A stretch of 32,614 nt of DNA from the NCBI GenBank assembly GCA_003427395.1, contig BFEA01000229.1, positions 183,869-216,482 on the forward strand, given 5' to 3'. Source of the stretch: Chara braunii. Its lineage: Eukaryota > Streptophyta > Charophyceae > Charales > Characeae. Every line of letters begins with the position of its first letter. Position 1 is the stretch's first letter. The position numbers and the translations under genes are program-made. Under the pieces are notes generated by a model, which had not been told where the DNA came from, did no database searches, and worked only from the letters and a program-made list of their open reading frames with translations. This document shows, piece after piece, positions 19,996 to 30,353 of the stretch.

Positions 19996-20710
19996 AGTCT
20001 CCATAAGTTTGGGAAACCCAGTGCTATGTTTATTTTGAATTGCCTGAAGAACTAGACATGTTCCATAAGTTTGGGTGGTCTGGTTGCTCTGACTTATGAG
20101 GGCTGCCTGTGGGTGACTTTTCAGGGGCCAAGCATGTTCCATAAGTCTGGGTGGCTTGGTCACCTTGTTTACTTTGGGTTTCTTTCAGTTCTTTTGGTTC
20201 TGAACGAGGAGGTCTGAGTATGTTCCATAAGTTTGGGTGACTTAGCCTCTTCCCGCTTTGGCTTTAGGGAAAAAAATCAGGCAGAGGACTAGACATGTTC
20301 CATAAGTTTGGGTGGTCTTGGTCCAATGCCGCGCACATGCTGGAACCAAAAGGTTATAACTTAACTATACTTTATTACTATCCTACTTATGAACATGTTA
20401 GTCAGACAAGGTTCCATAAGTTTGGGTGGTCTGACTATAGCTTATCACAAACTGAAGAGAGTATTAACTAAGAAATAAATTTGTGGTACGAAGGGGGAGA
20501 CTGAATCTTGAGCTAAAGATGATCGGTTCAGGTATATGCTACCTCAAAAGACTAAGTGCAGATAATTATATAAAACTGGGATACTTAAATAGTTAAGGGC
20601 GACTAGGGACCTAGTCATATGCCAAAAGAAGAGTTGTTGTGCCATGTGTTTGTGTATACTCAATGACTGAGCTAAACATGTTACATAAGTTTGGGTGGTC
20701 TAACTTTATC
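19996..20710 (+). repeat. Hairpin array I in Y3, most complete version
   Basis: Seven occurrences of the loop core lie at about 20000, 20058, 20134, 20220, 20295, 20408 and 20678. Stems: ACTAGAC/GTCTGGT (20051-20085, one G-U), GGCCAAGC/GCTTGGTC (20126-20161, one G-U), CTGAGT/ACTTAG extended by AGG/CCT (20210-20248, one G-U and a bulge), GGACTAGAC/GTCTTGGTCC with a bulge (20286-20324), and TAGTCAGAC/GTCTGACTA (20399-20437, perfect). The first and last copies have weak stems. The loop is nearly constant while the stems differ in sequence. Confidence 0.8.
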
Positions 20711-20984
20711 CCCTATGTAAACTGGGTATAAAGGGATAAATCATTGAAAAACTATGGACTATTGTTTGATAAGTTGACTTTGAGAATCTGAGAGTACTTA
20801 CCTTTGTGATTTGGCCTGCATGTGACTGAGTGAGACTACTACTTAGTTTGAGTTTCAGTTTGACAGGTAATTACTTTAGATGCCTGCCACGTGTTACAGC
20901 GATAGGAGGTAGTTTCAATCCCTGCATTTTTTTAGCTAAGTTGTTTTACTTAGGTCAATTTTTGCATTTTCTGGGATTTTTTTT

Positions 20985-21630
20985 TTGTCTTGTATAAATC
21001 TTGGTAAGCCACTTTTTTTACGGGAAGCGCTGTCGAAATTTATACAAAACTAAGAAGTTAGTCAAATTTTGGCTTTCAAAAGTTTAGTTTGTCTAAATTA
21101 TATGCATGACTTAGTAAAAATTTGGGAAGTCTCCTTTTCTAAAGGGAATGCTGCCTAAATTTTTGCTAATTCAAAGAGTTAGACAAAATTGGACTTTGGG
21201 AAGTCAAAGTTATTTTCTAAATTTTTTAACTTAACTTTGTATAAATATTGGAATAACACTTTCTCAACGGGAAGCGTTGCCGAAATTTCTACAAATCTAA
21301 GAGGTCAGTTGAACTTTGTCCTAAGTTGAACTCAAGTTTGATTTCTGAGTTTCTATTTGACTTAGTATAAATCTGGGAAGTCTACCTTTCTATAGGAGAT
21401 GCTGCCCAAATGTTTACTAATTCAGAGAGTTAGACAAAATTTTACTTTCCAGAATTAGAGTCTGGTTTTTGTTTTTATATTTGAGTTATTATAAACTCTG
21501 GGAAGACACTTTTTCTACGGGAAGCGTTGCCGAAATTTTTTTAGTTTAGAGGAGTTAAATTATATTTTGAAAGGTAACGATTCTCACAATCCACTTTGTA
21601 TAGAGGCAATGCTGTCATGGGATTACCTTG
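20985..21630 (+). repeat. Hairpin array II in Y3, alternating A and B loops
   Basis: Stem-loops occur at 20990-21047 (A), 21111-21169 (B), 21236-21295 (A), 21362-21420 (B) and about 21487-21540 (A), with a diverged member near 21575-21630. The B stem at 21111-21126/21154-21169 pairs over 16 positions with two G-U pairs. A loops carry ACGGGAAGCG; B loops carry GTCTCCTTTTCTAAAGGGA, which folds into its own inner helix. A and B strictly alternate with a period of about 125 bp. Confidence 0.75.
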
Positions 21631-21850
21631 TTTTACGCACTAGCTTAGAGGTAGGCCTAGACTTAGCTTGTAGTAGGACCTTATGTGAGAATGTGATATG
21701 AAAATTTACTCCCCATACACTGATGATTTAGATCGGGCATTGACATGTCTTGTGTTACAGGTTTTCTTGATCGATTGATTCAGGATTTGGGCTTAGATTC
21801 AGCTTGATCCTACAATGATCATCTTCTGTTATCACTGATAATAGGTCGTT

Positions 21851-22479
21851 GCCGATTCGTCGGTCTACGACTCAACTTCAATTCACCCTCAATACTTAAC
21901 CTAAAAAGACTTTAGTCCTTAGCTAGTGATTTTTATTGTTTTATTCAGATTTTCACCCTGACTTTTATTGAATGCCCATTTGCCAAAGGTACTGAGTATT
22001 TAATTATGAGAGATTTGACAAAGGCTGGGCTTGCATGACTAAAGCGAGGGATATGAGTATAGAGATTGGTTGAAGTTGACTTCGTGTAGTGTGTGGACTT
22101 TTGGTTGACTCTTTGATGTGATTGCAATTATGTTCTGTGGTTCAGATTTTGAATGTGACTGCCTGCGATCACATACATATATATGGATGTGACGAGTCCC
22201 ACTATGATTGTGAGAAGTGATCGTCACATATCTATGCCCCACTATATATACAAATACACATGTATATACCTATGTTAGGTGTTTGCGTGGCCTAAGGGGG
22301 GTCGAGGTTGAGAAAGGAAGGGAAGTTTTCCCCCTTTACTAATTGTTTGTTTTTTAAAGAGTTCTTAGTCGAACGTTGGTCCTGGGCCTAGATTCGAGGT
22401 CCTTGTCAAGGACATCCCAGGTCCTAGACTCTGCATGAAAGGGATCACCCCCCGCGCAGAGCCTATTTGCCCTGCCTGT
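21851..22479. other. Gene-free stretch between Y3 and Z2
   Basis: No gene is supportable. It carries TATA-rich microsatellite-like sequence near 22174-22265 and a short inverted repeat TCACAT/ATGTGA near 22169-22192. Confidence 0.4.
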
Positions 22480-23337
22480 CAGGATACTCAGCCTAAAGGT
22501 CGGAGGTGCCGTGGAGGCCGCACAGTTGTTCCTTCAGCCGTGCAATATCGTGAAGGGGTACACCCTCACGATACTTCGAGTTTGACACTTGAGTGTCAGG
22601 AGCGGTATTCAAACCCACGAGGGACCGCTTAGGTATGGACACTACATAGTACGCCATCATTGCGACTGCTTGCACATTCATGCATTGCTATTCGATATGG
22701 GAAGGTCCTGCGTCCGCGCGGTTTTATACTAAGTCTTGCGCGCGTCGCCTATCTGATTTCTGTTTCGGAGGGTTATGAGATGGCTACTAAGGGACTAGAA
22801 GTGTTATCACATTGTTTATCCGGTGTTGTTCTGTACATGTGCGTATGCGTGCGTATTTTAATTTTCATGTCTTTAGAGTAGAGTACACGTGGTGTGTGGG
22901 ATGCGTCCTAGTCGACCGGCGACGAGTCCCGCTTGGGACCTCAGCCCCCCCAAGGCGTCGGTTCGCGTGCGGGTCCGATAGAGGCGTAAACAATTGCTCG
23001 TACCCCCTATGTTATAACGTACGAGAAACGCCCTCGGCTGGTCCACCTATGCGATTGCAGCTGATTAGCTTTCGGACTGTGGACGGGTAACTCGACGGGG
23101 ATACGCCGACTGAAGGGAGGTCACAACTCTCGTAAGATGGAGGTAAGTCGTGCCTCACGTAGGCCCTATCCTGTCATAGGGGCTTGCGAGAGGTATGGCT
23201 GGCGCACTCGGTCGGAGTGGCTTGTGGAAGCTCCATGTATATTCGCGACGAGGAACAAACCGACTCCTACGTGACGCGGTCGGGAAGGTCCCGCCCCGTT
23301 TTGTGTGGTGCCGGACCGATGTGCTCGACAGCGTGGG
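22480..23337 (+). repeat. Z2: second copy of the Z repeat
   Basis: This block matches Z1 and runs directly into Y2 at about 23338 (AGCAAGTCGGG). Three strong palindromes open it: TATCGTGA/TCACGATA with inner GGG/CCC (22546-22573), TGACACT/AGTGTCA (22583-22598) and AGCGGT/ACCGCT (22601-22629). The middle one is CGACACT/AGTGTCG in Z1, so its outer pair is changed on both arms. Confidence 0.65.
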
Positions 23338-24501
23338 GAGCAAGTCGGGCGATGAGACGACGAGCTAAGGCAGTAGAGGCAGGCAAGAGGAAAAAGAAGG
23401 AATCTGGGCGCGAAGTTGAGCCAGGTGCCTGCGGGGTAGGAAAGAAGGCATCGACAGAGAGGAAGCTGCCATAGCGCGTGGAAAGAACGTATCTCGTTCG
23501 TTTCTCAATGAAATCTGGCGAGAGAAAGTGCGAATTAGAGGTTTTTGGAATGGGTGAGCATGATATGGTGTTATATTTGAGGTTATACTATTAGTATTAG
23601 TCGGAGGTGTTAGTAAGGAAGATGGGAAATGAACCTGGCGTAAATTCGCGCCGGGTGCATTCGGGAAAAACGAAAGGCGGAGCGGAGTGAAAGGGTGAGC
23701 ATGGTGGGAGGAAGAGATTATAACTTACTCATTTCGTGTTAGAATCGGACCAGAAAAAAAATGTTAGTCTAAGATTAACGTTTTTAGGCTGGGCGAATCC
23801 GAATATGCGTTAGTATGAATAGAAAGTTAGTAGATTGAAAGTTAGGAAGAAAAGGAATGTGCATGGAGCTGTGGTGGAGCGAAGAGGAAAGAGAATAAGG
23901 AAACATATACCCCCCTCGTTCCTGAACGGAATCGGGCAAGGGAGGGCTTGAATCGGGGGTTTTAAGGGCTGGCGACCCTGGATCCGAAATCAGATCGGTG
24001 CAAAAGTTAGTATAGAAGGAGCTAGTAGGAAGAAGTACCACGAGGAGTTGTCGGGAGAATAGATATAGCAGAAAAATAGACTATGTAGCTCGCTGAGTTC
24101 TTGACAGAATCTAGCGAGGGAGGGAACAAAATTGGGGTTATGACCCCTGGCGAATCGCATGGCGGGATAAGTGCAGACGATTGGTTAGTCGAATAAGAGG
24201 CAGAGAAGAAAAGAGGTGCGCGGATAGTCGAGGAGAGGATGAGTAAAGGAGAAACGGGAGCACGGAGCATGTATCCTCGCCATTCCTCAACAGAATCGGA
24301 CAGAAAAAGATGCGGAATAAGGGTGTTGATAGCGGGCGAGATCAATGGTAAGGTCATATTTGGGGATCAATGACCGGTCTTGGCGTTGCAGGGGTTCGGT
24401 GTTGCGTGCGGGAGGATCTAATTCGAACCATAGCATGTTCAACCATTTTTTAGTGGGGAGTTTTCGGCGGAGCTCCTCAGGCTCCTGTGCTGGTTGTCAT
24501 T

Positions 24502-24711
24502 CTACAGCTCGTCGAACTCCTCGCACCCGTAGTGTCCGCCATAAGCAACCAGCGCCGTCGTTTTCATAGTGCTGGTCGATGTGGAGGTGCACTCATCTAC
24601 ATCGTTGCAGTCGCCTTCGCCCACGGGCATAGTCATCTCCATCTCCGTGTCGTTGCTACCCTCGTTCAGTTGGTTAAGTGCATCGCGCCCTTCGGACACA
24701 ACCTTCTCCAT
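24502..24711 (-). other. Small open frame in Y2, counterpart of 3682-3915
   Basis: The frame encodes 69 residues sharing EGRDAL, LNEGSN, MTMPVGE and NDVDEC segments with the Y1 frame. There is no recognisable domain. The opposite strand is also open (24487-24726), which weakens the case for coding. Confidence 0.2.
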
Positions 24712-26089
24712 GGTGGAGCGGAGTAGGAGAAGGGTCGGGCGTGAAGGAATGAGAGGAGGGTTGTGGGGATTTATTGAGGATAGGCCCCGACAGTACTCGT
24801 CATCTCCGTTAATTGTGTTTACGGTAAACTTCTAGGCATTCAGTACTCAACCCTTGCCTAAAACGGAATGCACCTAGTCGGATCTCCGATCAGGTTAATT
24901 AAGAATTAAGCGCAAAGAGAGAGAGATTAGCATCATGGGGCGAGGACACTTACCTGGTTTTGGCGGTGGTCTGCACGGTTGACATATTCATGCATTGAGG
25001 TTGTGGTTGCAGACTTCTACGAGCTGCATGGTCGATTCGTGTGCGGCTACGAACCGGGGGATGAGCGCCAAGTGAGAGGAGGAGCTCAGGATACATACGT
25101 TGGGTTGAATGGCTGACCTACCTCTTGCTATCGGAGCTAGCCTGGAGGAAGGGAATTGCCCTAGTACGACTGAAGGCTTATGTTGTAGCCGAAGTCCAGA
25201 TTGCGGCCACAGGGTTCCTAATCATCATTCGCGGCTGCGTCGAGCCCTTTTGTTGCCGTGCAGTGCACGTCACTGCTGAGCGGTGTCGGGTGCATATACG
25301 GTATTTTGCTGCAGTCGAACAAAGAGCTTGCGCTATATATCATTAGATATTGCTGAATCCTATTGCGCTTTGTGAGACTTTGCTGCTGCGCCCTACTTTG
25401 GATCTTGTTATCAGGCGCGACCTGTTTAGCACGCCACGTTTTTGCTGTGCCCTGATACCTTTCGCCTGCATATTGGGTGTGCTCTATCCGAGCGCTGCCC
25501 TTCTAGGCTGCTTAGTGACAGTTTGGTGAAGAGAGGCGACACCATAGTTTAGAGAGGTAATTAGACCCTACAACAGGGCATTGCTGCGATCTGGAGGATC
25601 GTCAGGAAGTCCACATTCATTGTTTTGACTTCGGTTTGGTGGTATTACTGCGTATTTGGTCGCCATTGAGGGACCCTCAGGCGATAGAAGATAACAAGAC
25701 CCTCTCCTGAGAGTTGAGTCACTCCCCATCTTATATCTCGAGCATTTGAAACCCCTTATCTTCTGCCCTTCTTACTCTAAGTCTGATCTATTGGTTTTGA
25801 GAGGAAGGCGGCAGGCAGGATTGCAACCCATAGGACCGCGACAAAACTGAGTATACTACGTGCATCCCTCTTTGACTTTATGTTTGACTTTCAGAACACA
25901 AACCAAACTTAATAAAGGAATGTTTGTGTAATTTCAGTTTCAGTTTGGTTGTATTGACTGAAAACAAATTGTGAAAAGGGATTGCATATGGGGGAAGGAT
26001 GAAAGGAAGGCAATATTGCTTATGTCTGACTCGGTCAATCAAAGGTTGGGCAAGTCTCCATCCAGTGCTATGTCTATTTTTGAATTGCC

Positions 26090-26680
26090 TGGAGAACCAG
26101 ACATGTTCTATAAGTTTGGATGGTCTGGTTGCTCTGACTTGCGAGAGCTGTTGTGGTTGGCTTTTTGGGGACCAAGCATTGTCCCATAAGTTTGGGTGAC
26201 TTAGTTGCCTTGTTCATTTTGGGTTTCTAAGTCTCTTTCGGTTTTGAACGAGGGGGTCTAAGCATGTTCCATAAGTTTGGGTGGTCTTGGTCCAATGCCA
26301 CGCACAAGTTGAAACCAAAAGATTATAACTTGACTATATTTTATAACTATTTTATCTATGAACAGGCTAGTCAGACATTGTCCCATAAGTTTGGGTGGTC
26401 GGACTGTAGCTTATCACAACTGAAGAGAGTATTAATTAAAAATAAACTTGTGGTAAGAAGGGGTAGGTTGAACCTCGAACTAAAGATGATCGGTTCAGTC
26501 ATATACTACCTTAAAAAATTAAGTGCAGATAAATATACATAACTTGGATACTTAAACGGTTTAGGGCGACTAGGGCGGCCTAGTCATATGCCCAAGGAAG
26601 AAAAAAGTTGTAGTGCTTTGTGTTTGTGTATATTCAATGGTTGAGCTAGACATGTTCCATAAATTTGGGTGGTTTAGTTT
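26090..26680 (+). repeat. Hairpin array I in Y2
   Basis: Five loop copies. The first stem is perfect, ACCAGAC/GTCTGGT (26096-26129), whereas the equivalent Y3 stem has a G-U at one of these pairs. The last is GCTAGAC/GTTTAGT (26645-26678, two G-U pairs). The second (26171-26205) and fourth (26370-26405) carry mismatches, so decay is under way in this copy. The third (about 26255-26294) is the same fused hairpin as in Y1. Confidence 0.75.
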
Positions 26681-26969
26681 TATGCCTTATGTAAGTTGGG
26701 TATAAAGAGACAAATTATTGAAAGACTAAGAACTATTGCTTGCCCAAGTTGATTTTGGGACTGGTAAGCGTACTTACCTTTGTGGTTTGACCTGCATATG
26801 GCTGAGTGAGATCACTACTCAGTCTGAGTTTCAGTTTGATAGGTAGTTGCTTTAGTTGCTCGCCACGTGTCAGAGCCATAGGAGTTAGTTCAATTCTTGC
26901 ATTTTCTGAGCTAAGTTTATTTTTACTTAGGTCAAATTCTACATTTTATGGGATCTTTTGTTATACTTG

Positions 26970-27350
26970 GCTTGGTATAAATTTTAGTAAGTTACTTTCT
27001 CTACGGGAAGCGCTGCCGAAATTTTCGCAAATGCAAGGAGTTAGTCAAAATTTGATTCTTCGAAGTTCAACTTGTCTAATTTTTATATAGGGCTTAGTAA
27101 AAATTTGGAAAGTCTCATTTTCTAAAAGGAATGTTGCCCAAATTTTTGTTAATTTAGAGAGTTAAAAAAAATTTGACTTTGAAAAGTTGAAGATTATTTA
27201 TGTTTTCATATTTGTGCTGATATAAATTATGAAAAGACACTTTTCCTACGGGAAACGCTACCGGAATTTTCTTAGTTTAAAAGGAGATAGATTATATTTT
27301 CACTGGTAGCAATTCTGGTGATCCAATCTGTATAGGGGACATTTTATCAT
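26970..27350 (+). repeat. Hairpin array II in Y2
   Basis: An A-type stem-loop lies at about 26972-27030. A B-type stem-loop has 15 paired positions (27094-27108 with 27138-27152, two G-U). A further A-type lies at about 27220-27270, and a diverged member follows. Arrangement is as in Y1. Confidence 0.7.
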
Positions 27351-28208
27351 GATCTACCTTTCCTTGAGCACTGACTTAGATGTTGGACTTAGACTTAGTT
27401 ATAAGAAGAATCTTGAGTATATGCGTGATATGGGGATTTATTCTCCATATACTTATAAGTTTAGCCTGAGAATTGACCTGTTTTGCACTACAAATCCTTC
27501 GTTAATTGATTCAATCAAGGATTGGACTAAGATTCAGCTTGATCCCACGAGGATCATCTTCTGTTATCACTGATAACAGGTTCGGTTGGTTGATCGTCGA
27601 CTTGCCGGCTTACGACACAACTTTGCTTATACTTGTACCTTATTTTGAAGTCGTCGCCCTGAGATTTGTTATGTTTCTTTTAGGGTTTTTACCGAACTTC
27701 TCTTAATACCCATTATAAAAAATTTATGAGATTTTACGGAAGATTTGACAATGGATTGGGCTTGGGTATGTGAGGCATGATGTGTTTTAGAGGGAATAGT
27801 AAAGTTGACCACATTAGTGTATGACAATGTGGTGTTCGTTTGTGCTTATGTTTTATGCAGGTTAGTGTTTTGGAGTATGTGTACGGGTCTTACTTTGGAG
27901 GCAGTGAGAATGACAACCATGTTTCGCATGATCCGCATACCTGATGGGTTATGTTTCCTTTTCTTTATTTTTATCTCGAGCTCTGATTCGATATATGGGT
28001 ATCGGGATCATTGATTATTTGTTTTTGAATGATTTTGTTTGTTAATTTTTATAGTTGGACGTTGTAGTCCGTGGCAGCCATCAAAGTCAAACCCCTTGAT
28101 TTTTTTCAGGCCCTGGATGATAGAGCTGGTTTCTAGGGTAATAAGAGACGATTGCCACCATAGGTAGTACGAACCTGTGTACCACCCACTCTCCGCAGGA
28201 CGCAGAAT

Positions 28209-28435
28209 GACGAGGATTCACCCGAACTTTTTTTCTTCGTCGCCTGCCTTTTATGAAGGTAAAATACCGTAAAAGTAGTTGATGGTCCCTTTCTTCTTTG
28301 AGCCCGAATTGCATCGAGCAGAGTTTTGCAACCTGCCATAACTATACTCGTGGGGGTTTGGTATCACATTACACACACACACACGTAATATTGGAGTAGA
28401 GTATAACGATCATCACAAACCACATCAACAAACAG
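28209..28435. other. Junction sequence with a short AC repeat
   Basis: This is sequence not shared with the other Y copies, lying just right of the Y2 break. An (AC)n tract lies at about 28370-28384. No gene. Confidence 0.4.
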
Positions 28436-29170
28436 ACTACGGACTGCGCACCCGTGCCCTCACAGTTCGCAGCCCGTCAAGGGTGCGTTTTGCCCCCTGA
28501 GACATTTCCCCCCCGATACATTTTCGTCGTCCTTCGTTATACCGGTCGTTGATTAGGGCGCGTTTGGTCGTTGGAAGGTTCGAAAAATGCAGGCAGGTGC
28601 AGGCACAACACTTTGGGGGTGGTGGCAGTTTCTTTGAAAATGAGGGACCGGCAGCGGCCCGTGGGACCGCGTGGGTTTCGCGTTGGGTTATGGTTGAAAC
28701 GGTGACAAAGTAGTGGCAAGGTGGATCTTTGGGGGGTGGTGCCAGTTTCTTTGAAAATTGTGGGACTGGTAGCTGGTCGTAGGACCGCACACTGGGTTTT
28801 GGTCGAAACGCAAAAAGTGAAAAAGATTGCAGACCGTTAGGAGTGCGTTTCCCCCCCCCCCCTGAGACATTTTCGTCGTCCTTCGCTATACCGGTCGTTG
28901 ATTCGGGCTCGTTTGGTCGTTGGAAGGTTCTAAAAATGCAGGCAGGCGCAGGCACGACACTTTTGGGGGGGGGGACAGTTTCTTTGAGAAATGCGAGACT
29001 GGTAGCTGCCCGTGGGACCACGCGCTGGGTTTTGGTCGAAACAGTGGCAAAGCAGCGGCAGGGTGAATCTTCGGGGGGTGGTGGCAGTTTCTTTGAAAAA
29101 AGCGGGACCGGTAGCTGCCCGTGGGACCGCGCGCTGGGTTTTGGTCGAAACGGTGGCAAAACAGCGGCAG
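28436..29170 (-). repeat. GC-rich tandem repeats with terminal-repeat-like motifs
   Basis: A unit of about 105 bp (GGTGGCAGTTTCTTTGAAAA, GTAGCTGCCCGTGGGACCGC, TTTTGGTCGAAAC) occurs at about 28613, 28732, 28964 and 29070. A larger unit containing CCTGAGACATTTTCGTCGTC and CGTTTGGTCGTTGGAAGGTTC occurs at about 28497 and 28860. The GGGCGCGTTTGGTCG motif resembles ends seen in some plant DNA transposons, but I found no matching inverted end. The minus strand carries a 240-codon open frame (28437-29159), proline- and lysine-rich, whose internal repeats mirror the DNA repeats. I do not regard it as a gene. Confidence 0.6.
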
Positions 29171-29450
29171 GGTGGAAAAGTTAAAAAGTCTAAATCAGAA
29201 AGGGCGCGACCTTGGCTGGAGGTTGAAACGACACACCTGCATTGTATTTGCAAGTGCAAACAGATGTGTCTGAATGTGGACGTATTCAACGTCCCACACG
29301 TTCAGTGCCCAATTGAGTGAGTCATAAGTGACAAAATAACTTTTATTAAAAAAAAGAAATTACAACAACAAACACTTAAGCACACATATATACGACATAT
29401 CAACCAAGATTAAAGGACCACCAGCCTCGACACCAACTAGGAATCAAGGT
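29150..29450 (-). repeat. Right arm of the inverted repeat pair
   Basis: This is the reverse-complement counterpart of about 80-355. It differs by indels and contains extra sequence (CGACACCAACTAGGAATCAA) at the point where the left arm joins its first 70 bases. Confidence 0.7.
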
Positions 29451-30022
29451 ATGTCAAATATCTAATACATTAATACCATACAAATTACCTAAATCCAACG
29501 CATTCCAACACTAACAGATGTGATAAACACAAACACCCTAATTATCACACAAACACACACACACTAATCTTGACACATACATACAAATACCTTTTTTTTT
29601 TTCATGCAACAATCACCCTATTTCTAAACCTCACCAATAACTTCTCCTTTATCAATGAAGCATATTCGCAGCCTTAATGCTGCGGTATAGTGGGCTTCGG
29701 CGTCTGCGTCAAGGTGTCGCATTTCGGCGGCGGGCGACCAGGATGCAAAGTGGGTTTTTAGGGTGCAAAAGTTTGGGGGGGACCGGTCCTTGGCAAAATT
29801 GGGGACTACCTGCAGGCAGCTTTGGAATGACCGGGACTTTTGGAAAAAACAAGGACCAGTCCTCGGGTGGAAGTGGACCCCAAAAAGAAATAGGGGTGGG
29901 GTAAGGGCCCTCAGGCCCAGGCGTTGAGGCTCGTCTTCTCAAAACAGGGAGGTCAGGCGCAACGAAACAGGCGTTTTGCAAGAGGCAGCTTTGGCGATTT
30001 TCTGTGCTCGGAGGAACCTGCA
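29451..30022. other. Gene-free stretch: AC-rich then GC-rich sequence
   Basis: 29451-29640 is A/C-rich with short AC repeats and a poly-T run. 29690-29960 is G-rich with short inverted repeats such as GGACC/GGTCC. The overlapping frames on both strands (29677-29904 plus, 29709-29981 minus) show no motif. Confidence 0.4.
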
Positions 30023-30353
30023 GAAAAATCTGAAATTTTGAGAATCCATATATGAGGTCGTGTTCTTTCTAGGAAAAATATTAGAACATTTTTTTAAAAT
30101 CACTTAGACCGAGAAATAATCACATTTTCCACTTTTGCCACTCAGCCATGTGTGGGCCAACTTAAAAACTACTCCGAATTCAGTGAGTTTTCACTCTCAG
30201 AAGAATGCGTGAAAAAACCTGAAAATTGGAATCCTCGTAGATTTTGTTGTGTTCTTTCCAAGAAAAATGCTAAATAAATTTAAAAAAATCATTCCAACTG
30301 CGAAATAGATTGCGTCCGCAATTTGACTCATATTTCAATTTTGCCATTCAGCC
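30023..30353 (+). repeat. Imperfect tandem duplication of about 190 bp
   Basis: GTGTTCTTTCTAGGAAAAAT (30060) recurs as GTGTTCTTTCCAAGAAAAAT (30249). Both are followed by an A/T-rich stretch and end in TTTTGCCACTCAGCC / TTTTGCCATTCAGCC. The copies are diverged. Confidence 0.6.

Larger units (their letters stand above)
17230..21850 (+). repeat. Y3: diverged middle copy of the Y repeat
   Basis: Order is conserved with Y1 and Y2: tandem hairpin units (17380-17915), a poorly alignable stretch (17920-19380), the block with GTCAGAAAGTCAACAG and GAGAGGAAGGCGGCAGGCGG (19400-19765), hairpin array I (19996-20710) and hairpin array II (20985-21630). It ends near the ATCATCTTCTGTTATCACTG segment at about 21837, which also closes the comparable part of Y1 and Y2. 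Y3 holds the most complete hairpin arrays, including units that Y1 and Y2 appear to have lost. Confidence 0.7.
23338..28208 (+). repeat. Y2: right copy of the Y repeat
   Basis: This block is collinear with Y1 from AGCAAGTCGG at 2574 to the CACTCTCCGCAGGACGCAGA block that ends at 28207. After that point similarity to Y1 stops abruptly. Relative to Y1 it lacks part of the 5020-5160 block and the second 284-bp unit. No polymerase or capsid coding sequence was found. Confidence 0.75.

Noticed and set aside
28437-29159. 240-codon minus-strand open frame in the GC-rich repeats
   Set aside because: It is a translation of tandem DNA repeats, with poly-C/G tracts, no domain, and competing open frames on the same and opposite strands.
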